64,000 nt of DNA, taken from the NCBI GenBank assembly GCA_028023455.1, contig JAQFVV010000204.1, positions 389,501 to 453,500 on the forward strand, written 5' to 3'. This DNA comes from Epiperipatus broadwayi. Taxonomy: Eukaryota > Onychophora > Udeonychophora > Euonychophora > Peripatidae. The translations under genes were made by a program, and so were the position numbers. Below the pieces are notes generated by a model. The model saw only the letters and a list, made by a program, of their open reading frames with translations. It had not been told where the DNA came from and did no database searches. Below, piece by piece: positions 49,957 to 61,489 of this stretch (position 1 is its first letter; the number at the start of each line of letters is the position of its first letter).

Positions 49957-50902
49957 TTAGTAAGATTTAAGCAAATAAACATAATATGCTCACCATTTCT
50001 TATGCTTGCTTGCCACTCAGTGCAAACCAGAGTAATCAATGGATGCCAGAAGACATGCATAAATCCCCATCTAGTACCTACACATCCTATGTCTCCAGAC
50101 TGGTTTTTGTCTTATGGTTTTTGTCAGTGAGGATCCTTAGATCTGAGAGCACTGCAGTTAGTTCTTAGGATCTAATGCAACTCTCCAGCAGCCACCTTTT
50201 ATCTCTACTTAACTACAAAACCATGAGTCTTAAATTGAAAACCCTATAATATTTTCAACTCAAGCTCATTAGCTTATAGAGTCATATAAGTCTGAACTCA
50301 GTTCATTACTTATATATTTTGATGACTTTGGTTCTTTAATAACCATAGCTACCACTATCCTATTAGGCAAGATTGGTTTTAAGCCAATAAACATCACATG
50401 ATCATCATAAGAAATGGTGATCATGTGATGTTCATTGGCTTAAAACCAATCCTGCCTAATAGAATAGTAATGGTGATCATGTGATGTTTATTGGCTTAAA
50501 ACCAATCTTGACTAATAGGATAGTGGTGGCTATGGTTATTAGAGAATCAAAATCACCAAAATGCATAGGCTTTGAACTGAGTTCAGACCAATATACTATA
50601 TAAGCTAATGAGCTTGAGTTGAAAATATTATAGTGTTTTCAAATTAAGACTCATGGTTTTGTAGTTGAGATAAAAGGTGGCTGCTGGAGGGTTGCATTAG
50701 ATCCTAAGATTTAGCTGCAGTGCTCTCATATCCAAGGCTCCACACTAATGAAGGCCATAAGCTAAAAACTAGTCTGGGATAATGGATAAGTAGGCACTAG
50801 ATGGAGATTTTATGTACAAGCCTTTTGGCATCCAGTGATTACTCTGGCTTGCGCTGAGTGGCAATATGTATGGAGAGTTTTGCCTGTTTTAGTAAGATTT
50901 AA
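49957..50902. mobile_element. Foldback repeat, copy 3 (largest palindrome, ~920 bp)
   Basis: Two arms of over 400 bp are reverse complements around an axis near 50400-50415 (CATGATCATC ... GGTGATCATG). Inside the right arm a 56-bp segment is duplicated (50414-50469 and 50470-50525, GGCTTAAAACCAATC in both). The word TTAGTAAGATTTAA stands at 49957-49970 and at 50889-50902, the two ends, matching the flanking duplication of copy 2 in length. It shares CCAGAC, GGATGCCAGAAG and the 455-bp unit sequence with 11816-13270. No protein coded. Confidence 0.85.
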
Positions 50903-52184
50903 TTATGGAACAAAATTTAATGACATTAAAAATTATAATATCTTGCTTTTTGAAAGTTTGATTAATCAACATTTTTATTACCTAAAAGATTTGTAAAAAT
51001 AAATTGAAAAACCACTAATAACAAATAATAGTTTAATTAAGTAGCTGTTTTTTCTATATGATTTATTGCTAATATTTACAATATGGACTGATACTGATCC
51101 AATTAAACTTTTAAAATGTTGGCAGTTAATAACAAAATGTTCTAGATAGCAACAAAAGTAGTAAGGTTCAAAACCATGCAATAAATAAATAATTCTATAT
51201 AAACTTATCAGTATGTAGCAATAAGTATTTCAATATAAATACAATGAATTTTAATATTAAAATAATTGACATAAATTACAAAATTAATCTACATTCATCT
51301 ATTTATTTATGATCCTATATGGATGTAGATTAGATAATGGTTTTTTTATTAAGATAAATATTAAAGCAGTCAGAGAAATCTTCACTATCTCATTTAAATC
51401 AGCTTATAATTTATATTTAGTAGACAAAATTAATTTATGCTCATTTTAATAACTTTATGAACAAATATTTAAATACCAAATATATAAATATTAAGATGTA
51501 TAATCCTAATAATAAATAATAATTGAATCAGTAAACTTCAACCGTTTTATTATATTAATATAATGTTCATCCTTATAATATATGTTTTAATCCACTGCCA
51601 TGTCTGATTATGAACAAGCAGTCAACTGTGCATTCATTTTTTATTTGCAACATAGATTATTCATAAGTCTAACACTTTAAAGTTTATCACTACAATTATT
51701 ACATACTATTGGTACTTTTTTATTTAATATTTACATAACTGATATTTGGTTGATTAGAAATTAACATTCTCTTGTAAATTTAAATTATAAACTGATTTGA
51801 ATAAAGTTGTGATGACATCTCCATTCAACCATTTAACATTCATATAATACAATATTCTCTAATCAGTCTTAAATCAAGATAAAAACTGAATCAATTTTTA
51901 TTTTTCACATATATTACTTTGATATTAGAGGACATCACCTTAATATTATTAATATTTATTGATCTAGTTATATATATGAAGTTATTTATTTGTCTCCTTT
52001 TTTAATATTTGAGTTTGAGTATTTGTAGATGTTGATATAATTGTTAAAATGCTGTCAATTTTCTGCAAAATTTTATCAGAGTTCAATGAGATTTTTTTTT
52101 CTCATAAGTAATTACATCTAGGTTAATTTTTTTTAATTTGTTTTATTTTTATTATAAAATACCCTTTTTTTTTCATGCATCAAA
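50903..52184. other. Non-coding AT-rich DNA
   Basis: No gene or repeat family recognised. Confidence 0.5.
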
Positions 52185-52255
52185 GCATAGGCCGGGAAGT
52201 AAACCCAGGACAGCTGCTTGTAAGGCGGCTGTGCTGACCACTTGACTACCAATGC
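52185..52255 (-). tRNA. tRNA-Val(TAC)-like sequence, probably a pseudogene
   Basis: The minus strand folds as a 71-nt cloverleaf. Acceptor GCATTGG pairs with CCTATGC with one mismatch, the D arm includes AGTGGTCAGCAC, the anticodon stem GCCGC/GCAGC has one mismatch around loop CTTACAA with anticodon TAC, and the T stem CTGGG/CCCGG encloses TTTACTT. The T loop lacks the normal TTC, so the internal promoter B box is damaged. Downstream on the minus strand an A run rather than a T terminator follows within 15 bases, as in a retroposed tRNA or SINE. A functional tRNA is less likely. Confidence 0.5.
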
Positions 52256-52412
52256 TTGACAAAAATATTTTGTTTAAAGAGACTAATACATAAATCCAGT
52301 TTTTTATTAAATATGCTAATCAATTTTAAATAATCCAATTATTATAAATATTTATTAACTTTGATTTACAGAATATGAATTTTTAACAGTGAAATCATAA
52401 ATATTAAAAAAT

Positions 52413-52557
52413 ATGGTGGTGGTGATGGTGGTGGCAGTGGCAGTGATGGAGGTGGTAGTGGTAGTAGTAGTAGTAGCAGTAATGATGATGATGATGATGA
52501 TGATGATGATAATAATAATAATAATAATAACATATTATTATTATTATTATTATTATT
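52413..52557. repeat. Compound trinucleotide microsatellite
   Basis: Blocks of GGT, GTA, GAT, AAT and ATT repeats follow one another over ~145 bp. An apparent serine/leucine/proline-rich frame through it on the minus strand is an artefact of the repeats. Confidence 0.95.
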
Positions 52558-54614
52558 AAAAAACGTTCCTCTGAAATTTTCAATTTTAAAGGATAGAAAG
52601 GAAGCTATTATTTTATTTTGTAAAAATGAATTTAACTTTTTTTTTCTCATGTGAAATGCATTTGAACAATAGTATTATTTAATCTACTAAAGAATCCATG
52701 GTTTTATTAATAATAAAGTGTGTTAAGAGGCTTCTGAATGAGGTATATTTACTAATAATAGTTATCAGTAGTCATAGTATTTTGTTGCATGGTTATACTA
52801 CTTGTCTTATTTCTAAAATATCATGCCGAACATTAATTAACATTTCCAGTTAATTTTACAGAAATTATATACAAAATCTAGTGAATTTTTGAAGTGTATT
52901 TACACATATCATTTTGATAAAAATATATTATTTAAAGTGGGGTTGGGTTCCTGTGGTGTTATGATTTTAATACTATTTATTTATGGTGTGACTTTTAACT
53001 TCTGTCAAAATGTCATGATTTAAATAAAAGTCATGGAAACCTTTAATTTTATTGAGACGTAGTAAAAAAACTTGCAAGTACTTGATTTTGAATTGTTAAA
53101 ATTATAAATATTTTAATCTACTTCTTAAAAAATCAATTTTGTTTTTTAATCTTAGATTACTTTAATGTTTTGCTGCATTTAATTTTTGATTTTAAAAATT
53201 AATAATAACTTTTCCTTTGTTATTAATCTTTATATTTACTACAACTGCAATTATCATATTTATCATCAGTGGTTTTGTGTTTAGTCATTTTAACTGCAAA
53301 AATTAAAAATAAAGAGAAAGACAACAAATAATGGATGAAAAAAAAATTGAAATTCAAGTTATTATACCTGTAATTAAAAGATGAAAATAAAATTGCTCAA
53401 ACGTGTAATTTTAATGCCACACGTAGTGCAGAGGAAGTTAAGATGAGAGAATTTTTGTCGTAAATAGTGCAAAGGAAGTTAATATGAGAAGATTTTTGTC
53501 ATAAGCTACTGAAGACAGTAAAATAAAAAATAAAAATTAAGGGATAAAAAAAGCTAATAATGATTTCTTTCATTATAGAAATGATTTTTTTATTGGATCT
53601 TATAAATCTTAACATTTTACAATGAGAATTATCAAACGATTTGAAAAATGGAAACTAACTTCAATATTTTTCGTGTAATAAAAATATATATTAAGAAAAA
53701 CAAAAGTTTGCACACTCCTCAGAAAAATCTTAACTGCTAACGTTAATTAGAGATGTGTGCCTATAGTAGTTAAATTACTGGTTATTAAGTTGTACCATTG
53801 ATATCGAAAAAACTAAAAATCACAACACAAGTACTTATTTTATACATTATCTTAACTAAACATGACTAAATTGAAATCCGTAAATCTAGCAACAAAAATT
53901 AGTGGGTTTTTTTCGAATGTAATATTAGATATTAATGAATAAGTGCATTTTCAGAAATTTGATATCTAGAAAAGAGCTAAAGTATTTATGGTACGTTGTT
54001 ATTTTTAAATGACGTTAAAAATTAAATATCTTTCTCAAGATACATAATTTGGTGATAATTTTTAAAGAATTTTATAAGCAGAGTGGGCTATGTTTTATTT
54101 TTTAAAAATAAAGAATTAATAAATTATTGAAGATTAATTTTAAGTTAAGCCTTTTATATGCTTATATTTTGATATCAAATAAAACAACAACTTGTTTTTA
54201 ATAATTACCTGGTTTATATTATTAATTATTAGTTTTAAATCAGAATGATTTTTTTTTTCAAGTAAAATAATTGTACGATGAGAAATCACATTATTGGAAA
54301 AGATATACCACGCCAGACATAAAGTGCTAAAGCTGCTTTGTATGTAAAATATTTTAATATAAAATGAAAAAAAAAATTGAATTTGTTTTATAATATTTAT
54401 TATTTTAAGTAAAACAAAAAATTATGAAATGACAAAGATATCGCGATCACTGAAATGTTAACTATGAGTAACAAATTACCCATGTCTTTCAAAATTATTC
54501 CTCTTCAAAGATTTAAAATTTTTGTTTTCATTTTATTAAATTAAATAAAATTTTTGCTATTTACAAGGATAAATATAAAATAATAAATAAAAATTTAATT
54601 TTAATTTTATATGT
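52558..54614. other. Non-coding AT-rich DNA
   Basis: Only one structure stands out: two 41-bp tandem copies at 53424-53505, TAGTGCAGAGGAAGTTAAGA and TAGTGCAAAGGAAGTTAATA. No gene seen. Confidence 0.55.
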
Positions 54615-56620
54615 ATCAACGTCATTATTTTCAGCCAGTATCAATGCACTGTAGTTTTTTTCTTTATTTCATTTAGTATATCTCACATTGGTCTCTTTAT
54701 AGAATTTTCTCAATTTCTTGTGATCAATTTAAAACTTTACTTGTTCACATATTATCCTTTTTTCTAACAATGTGTCCAGACAGTTTCATTTTCATTTCTT
54801 AATACTTTCAATGATGTCAGTGATGTTCACTCACCCATATATATCTCTCCATAGTTTGTTGAGTGATCAGAACTTTGAATTGCTCTTTTTTTAAGTATGT
54901 CTCAGATTCATTAATAATAAGTGATAAAATAAATAAAAAAGATGAAATTAATTGTAAAACGTATAAAAAAAATTATTAAAAACCTTTTTTTGAAACACAT
55001 AGGCATATTCATTTTAAGATGCTATTTCTACCAAAATCATTCTATCCAAATTTAATTCTATAATCAAAGCCATCCATTATGTTTCTATCGGCATTATTGT
55101 TAATTCTTTTAATTCATTATTATCAATTTTTATTTTTTCTTCTGAAAATATTCATTCAATATTATTTTAATCTTTAGCATTTATTTTTTGTCTTAGTTTC
55201 TTACTTTCATCTGATAATTCTTTTAGCATTTTCTGAAGCTCAAAAATATTATTTACAAAAACAACCACATTATTACAAACTCTAGATGACTAATTAATCT
55301 CTATTTATTTAATTTTATATTTTTCCATTTTAATCTACAAAATACTTCTTGCAAAATTGCCATGAAAAGTTTTGGAGATATGGATTCAACCTATTGTACA
55401 CTTTTCTCACTGTTTATTTTCTTAATATCACCTTATAATTTATTCATTGCTGTTGCATTTTTGATAAGAATTCTTCATTATATGGCATTTTCCTAGGTTT
55501 ATATCTTCAATGCTTTAACCATGTAAGTATGTTTATAGAATCAAACCTTTTTTTATAATCCACAAACACATAATATAATATCAATTTATACTAATTGCTT
55601 TTTTCAGTAATCTCTATCAACATTTGTATGTGATCCACTATAAGAAATCTATCTTTAAATGCAACTTGTTGTTTTGGTTGGTTAGAATCCAAAGTTTGCT
55701 GCAGGCAAATTATAATTATTTTTGAAAATTTTTATGTATAACTGGTAAAAGATTAATAATAGGTTCATAATTTCTAATATATTTTTATCATCTTCTTTAA
55801 ATATCAATGTTAATACTGAATTCTTTCAATTATTTTGTGATACATAATGTTCCCAATAATGTTTATATTTCTTTATCTACTTTTTTAAGACATCAATAAT
55901 AAATTCATCATTAAATGGAGGTTTTTCATTTCTTTGTATATTTAATTACATATGACACTTTTTCATTTAAAATGCTGAGCAATTGACAATATGTAATAAT
56001 TATAATATATATTTCTTTTTTTTTTTGGTCATTATTTTCAAAAAAATATTTATAAAACTCTTATATTTTACTATATCTCTCTATTAATGATATAGCTTTT
56101 TTTCTTTTTTAACATAGAAACATTTTTGAGACTTTTATTCTCCTCTAAATTCACAATTATAGTTTTTTATATCATTATTAACTTATTTTTCTATCATTTT
56201 TGCAAACAATAAATATTCAATTCATATTTCATGTTCTTTCATTTCTTTATACATTGTCTTATCTTAGCAAAAATTTTATTGGCAAAACATTGCTTTTTTC
56301 ATCAGCTATTTTTCTTGTATTTCATAATAGAGTATCAATTATGTTCTCATTGATTTAAATCAAGTATAAATCATTTTCAAAGGCTATTAATATTTAAAAT
56401 TCTAATTTAAATTCATTGTAGTATTTATGAAGAATAGAAATATTAATAGTAAATACTATTTTTCATAATAGTGCTTACCTATTTAGTTTTGCATTAACAC
56501 TTATCTTAATCTCATTAATTGATGATTACTTCCTGTGCTGAAACTATTAAAAAATTACCATCATTAAATATATAATTTCTCTTAAATCCATTTCTGATGT
56601 ACTTTTATTTGGAAACTGGA
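54615..56620 (-). mobile_element. Decayed antisense RTE-like LINE copy
   Basis: On the minus strand the text follows the LINE at 31862-34769 over its endonuclease end, linker and RT: GAAGTAATCATCAATTA near 56535 matches the SDH region, and VVVFVNNIFELQKMLKELS near 55240 matches IVVFANNASELQEMLQELS. The catalytic box just before it is lost. The RT C-terminal part and a degraded 3' end follow down to about 54615. Stops are frequent in every frame, so the copy is older than the plus-strand one. The endonuclease front is missing. Confidence 0.88.
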
Positions 56621-59543
56621 GGCTCAGAATCAATGGAAAAATAAATAAATAAATTCTACAATGTAAAAAAAAATACCAAAATCAAAATCTGAGGTATATT
56701 TAAATGATTATTTTGCAAGTAATTCTACATATGCTATATGGAAGTAATTAAATGGGAAGTTGGAAAAAATATAATGATCCCTCTGATTGCTAAGAGATCT
56801 TAGATTTAGTTTTATAGGCTTAAATGACAGATACATATCTTATGAAATCTAAATTAAATAAGCATCCTTTTATTAATTAACTTTAGAATAATATGAAGAT
56901 AGCTCACATTTACCATCAACAACACCATATGGACACTACCTATAAATTAGATTATAGGCTATGATCACTACATAACCAATCTACCTCATTTACACCACAA
57001 TTTCTTATAATAATTGTCTTATACATGAAAATGACTAATTAATATTTTTTAACTTGAAATTTAATATATGATTGCCACACACATCACACAACACTTTGTA
57101 AGATAAATAGTATATTGAATTTTAAAAAGGCAAAATTTTTTAATACTTACAAAAGAAATACTTTAATGTAATAGGATTTACAAAATTAGCATTTTATAAA
57201 TCAAATAATTAATAATATTCATATCAATTTTAAAACAATAATTCTAATATATATATATGCTAATCATTAAATGTATCTGTCTTAATCAATGAATTATTTA
57301 TTTTGGAATATATATATATTATAACATTTTCTATTTTGCTAGGCCTCTATACACTAATATAAATTGCGTGTGAGTTGATCAAGCTATGTCAAAAAGAAGA
57401 AAGTTGTATTTTTATCCTAAAAACACAGCTATATTTCCTGATCAACTCAGCCTATTAATTGTTGAGAATTATGCTATTGACGAGATCAGCTTTTAATTTA
57501 TTTGAAAGGCGCCAGAGTTATGCAAGAACCCACTGAACCGTCACATAGCATCTGGCAAACAAAAAAGAAAAATACTTTTAAACTAATAGGTATTACATCA
57601 TATCGTAAAGAGAATTATTTTTTTAAGATTATTATTCCTGGGCTTATTCAAACATATTTGCAAAGGTAAATTATGTTTTTAAATTTTATTAAACTACTAA
57701 TAGATTTAATAATAAAAAATAATAACCATTACTAATAAATTCAATAATAATTAACAACTATTATTAATAACGCACAATGAAAAAGGTTGATAAAAGTAAA
57801 ATCTCTTTTATTCCAACAAACTAAAAATATTTGTAAGTTAAATTACAAATTAACTAAATCGGAGAAAACATGAATCAATTTATAAAAAACAGTTGGATAA
57901 AGTAATTTAATAATGTTCACTTATTACAATTCATTTCCATGATCTTGTATAAAATTATTTAAACGAAAGTCTCTTTAGTAAGAAAATTAATGTCTATATC
58001 GGGATTATTTTAAGACTTGTTTGCAAATGCTTAATTTTGGTCACAATCAGGAATAAGTAGTCTTACTGGTAAGTTTTAGTGAATTCACGATGGTTGTAGA
58101 TAATTATGCATAGTTTTTCAGGGTTGAATTGAGCTCACGGCCTTTGATTATTAGTTGATCTTGGTGCTGGTTTTATAGGCTAGTCGCGTAAGCTTCTCTG
58201 GCGTCCATCGGTAATGATGTCAGCTAAAGCTCCGGTCTACTCTCATGTGAATAACTTTTTCATCGTAGAGTGGTCTGGATTCTTTAATCCAAAACCAACC
58301 AAAAGAATGTCAGCTAAACCAAGATGATCCTCCAACCGAATCCCTCATTTTTATACTAGAGGTCCAGTTTTCAGACTTCTGCGCATGCTAATATCATGGC
58401 ATTTTGTGTTTATAATCTTATACAGTCTTTATCATTTTTCAATTACTAAGTTCTCATTTTTTTTATCAAGTTTTTCAGCCATGTTTAATTAGCTAAAATA
58501 TTTTTCTTTTAGCTTATCTTTTTACTTGCTTTTGGAATTCTTTTGTTCTCTCCAATTCTACTTTTATTTCCAATTACGTAAAAAAAAAATATGAAAGAAA
58601 AATTTAACTTTCATTGTACGTAATTTTTTTTAAAAAAAAATTATAGTCAAAAAAATAATCTAAATTTACTTTTTTTTTTTTTTTAGCTTTTACCAAATGC
58701 CAATATATTTGCAACGTATATAAATAAATGTTACAATATATATATATTGTACCAGTCCATACTCCCTGTGGAATTCTTTTCCTAATCTTGCACTGAGCAT
58801 GAAGTGACCAAGATTCAACAGGTAAAGAAATGGATATCAATCTAGCTGATTGTCTGTACTCATGTATATTGGTACTTCCAGCTAAATTGATAGAAAGAGT
58901 GGATTGACAGGACTCTTCCAGTTAAAAACACCCTTTAGTTGATATCTTATTTGAATGCCCGAATATTTAGAACAATGGCAAGTACACACCTTTGAAAAAT
59001 CTATTTACAAAATAGACTTTTGCATGCCACTTCTAGAAAAGAATCAAAAAAATGAATTTTTCACCCTCCTAGAAGGATGTGCAATACCATATGTTCAGCG
59101 GAGCATAAGAATAAGATTTAACACCCTGGTAGAGTGATATCCCTTTGTGGCTAGCTCAGTCACTCTACAATCTAGGGTCTTCAAATGGGTAAGTTAAATG
59201 ATTATTACCGGTACGTGGTTGATAAGGAAAGAATACATTTTGATCAATATAAATAATAATATGAAAATGAAACAAGTTTAATATTATGATTAAATATTTA
59301 TTTAATCCCAAATATCCACCACCGTTTCATACTAATGATGATATAATAATAAAAAATACTAAATAATTAATTATCCCAAACCATATATATATTCGAGGCG
59401 TTGAAATAGATAAAATACAATTTTAAATAAGAAAAATAATAAATCCCTAAAGCTATTTACAATGTTTATAAGTAATGGAAGTGGTCTGAGCTCCTTTTAC
59501 CCAATAGAAATAAATTTTACTTTGTGTGATTTGATATACAGAT
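56621..59543. other. Non-coding DNA with a GC-richer stretch
   Basis: A perfect 10-bp inverted pair GAGTTGATCA / TGATCAACTC lies at 57371 and 57440. The stretch 58080-58400 is GC-richer and repeats ATGTCAGCTAAA twice (58216, 58307) without an ORF. A 60-codon ATG ORF at 58955-59137 (MPEYLEQWQV...) matches nothing I know. A good donor-like ATGG|GTAAGT sits at 59187, but the frame does not reach it. Confidence 0.4.
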
Positions 59544-59936
59544 ATGAGATTTTCGGTCATACAGGCATACACTTTTACTGATAACTTTAAAACCTTTTTA
59601 TTGATAGCAAATAAAAAAAAGACAACTATGCATACGTATATTTGCAATATGAGATATTTCACTAATTTCATACTTTTCAACAAGTCAACAAGGTTGCATT
59701 GGCTCAGATACTATATCGTACTCACCATAAGGTACTGTATCTATTTCCCTCTTGCTATAGATAAATTCCTGTACATGTATATACGTGCAGCACAATTATA
59801 CACTTACTATTACTTTAAATATAAAGTTATTAGAGTACTTGCTTACAGGGAATCTATAATAGATCAATCCCTTCTTGCACGCATCATAAGGTGCAGCAGT
59901 AACAAAAAAAATAACTTAAAAAGGATATACGGTTAA
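59544..59936 (+). CDS. Unassigned 130-codon ORF, probably chance
   Basis: ATG at 59544 to TAA at 59936, the longest open frame outside mobile elements. The product is rich in I, Y, F, K and N, as any frame in DNA this rich in A+T would be, with no signal peptide, domain or repeat I can identify. The opposite strand is also open over 59453-59683. There is no splice or promoter support. I list it so that it can be tested, not because I believe it. Confidence 0.15.
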   Translation: MRFSVIQAYTFTDNFKTFLLIANKKKTTMHTYICNMRYFTNFILFNKSTRLHWLRYYIVLTIRYCIYFPLAIDKFLYMYIRAAQLYTYYYFKYKVIRVLAYRESIIDQSLLARIIRCSSNKKNNLKRIYG

Positions 59937-59985
59937 ATACATTTTTAGATATTCAGCATGAGATATCGTATTTACCGAATATTAT
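59936..59985 (+). repeat. Short dispersed motif shared with 9823-9868
   Basis: TTAGATATTCAGCATGAGAT at 59945 corresponds to TTAGATATTCAACATAAGAT at 9831, and both go on to ATTTACCGAAT. About 45 bp are shared. Confidence 0.75.
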
Positions 59986-60357
59986 AAGCGTATGTACGCA
60001 TATACATACATGTATATCCATATATGATGAATTCCAGGAGTAACAACAAGAGGAAAATGAATAGCAACAAAAAAAAAGAATCTCATTGCAATCTTTGTTG
60101 AAAATACTAGAATTTGAAATAGAAAAATTGACTCAAAGGATTTAAGTAAAAGCTTTATCATTTATGCCCGTAATAACCGTAAATTCATATACATATGCGA
60201 GAGACTCTCTCTTTTTTTTAAATGATTAATAATAATAACAAAAAAATAATATATTTAATCGGAAATATCAAAGTTAATTATTTCAATATTAATAAATATC
60301 TTAAAATAAACTTATATCTGCATCTTCATTCTTCTCCTCTGGGCTCTTGAGTGGGCT

Positions 60358-60513
60358 TCAAGTTAACTGGCTGTGTGGTGAAGATTTCATCCATTTAGCA
60401 AGGCGGCATTTGTCATCATCATGGGCGGCTGGAATTGGCATGGTCACATCTTGGCGGCTTGGGACAGAGAAAGGGTGGTGCACCGGCTGGTTGTCTACCC
60501 CACGGTCATTTTG
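60358..60513 (-). CDS. Candidate terminal exon of an unidentified gene
   Basis: A GC-rich island. The minus strand after a TTCCAG acceptor at 60514-60519 is open for 51 codons to TGA at 60358-60360: QNDRGVDNQPVHHPFSVPSR, then MPIPAAHDDDKCRLAKWM and a short polar tail. Composition and the acceptor favour an exon or the tail of a transposon protein. The plus strand is also open for ~70 codons without an ATG. I recognise no domain, and no preceding exon is identified. Confidence 0.28.
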   Translation of the reverse strand, partial: QNDRGVDNQPVHHPFSVPSRQDVTMPIPAAHDDDKCRLAKWMKSSPHSQLT

Positions 60514-60706
60514 CTGGAATCTCTAGTATATTGCTTCATATCTTCTTTTTTATATATATCTAATAATAATTAGGATTATTAATAAATTTTCATAATGCTG
60601 TCTCCAATGGTTACTCAAATCCACAAAAGACAAGAGTTCTTAAAAGAACTGTATAATGGATTTGTTCTTAAGAATGTCACTAATAGTCCTATTCATAAAT
60701 GAATCT

Positions 60707-60836
60707 CTAAGTAGCTGGTTGCTTGGAGAATTCTGGAGCCACAAAAGTGAATGACTTGCCCAGAATGACTGCCAAAGAAAGAAAGAATCCCACAGCACTA
60801 TCAATCCCACTAATAAGAACCAATTCAGATATCCCT
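60707..60836 (-). CDS. Candidate terminal exon with a hydrophobic segment
   Basis: Behind a strong acceptor (CATTCTTCTCAG, 60837-60848) the minus strand reads about 43 codons to TAG at 60707-60709, including GIDSAVGFFLSLAVILG, which could be a transmembrane segment, and SFTFVAPEFSKQPAT at the end. A second minus frame over the same bases is also open and hydrophobic, so the frame is uncertain. Not linked by phase to the exon at 60358, which has its own stop. Very tentative. Confidence 0.22.
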
Positions 60837-61489
60837 CTGAGAAGAATGAATCAGCCAATCCTTTTAATTTAGCTTATCACTTAGATTGCAAACATTCCTT
60901 TATATTTTTCTGATTAAATTCTACATTTTAAGTTTGACATCCATCTTGAATAACCCAGACCACTTGCTTACAAAATCAATTCAAAAGAATTTTTTTAAAG
61001 AGATAACAGTTTAATTATAGCATTATCAAACCTTTTGCTTTTGATCAGATTTTTGCAAAAGCAATTAACATTACTTGCTTATGGAATAAAATTACAATCT
61101 TTAGAAAAGTAATTAAAAAAAATATACAAGTATGTTGGAAAATAAAAAAAAAACAAATACATATAATGACATATCATAAAAAATATACAAAAAGGAAAAA
61201 CAAAAATAAAAAAATACATGAGTTTATTATACGTGTACAATATTTAAATTTGTGTGTGTGGGTATTCTACTGCTCAGACCGAACCTCCATTATTAATCTA
61301 GCACATTTTTATATTTGTTGTGCTTAATACAGACTTTGTGCAAGGCCATTTGATAATGCCTGGCACAATACCCCCTCTCCAATGAGACTTTTAAATGGAT
61401 ATGACCATTTAAAGTCTTAAGTTCTTATTTACATAGATATTAAGTATATGTTTACTAGTTATATTTTTACTAATTTTTGTATTTTTCTT

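Noticed and set aside
52366-52650. 94-codon minus-strand frame rich in N, L, S and P
   Set aside because: It follows the compound trinucleotide microsatellite and has no other content.
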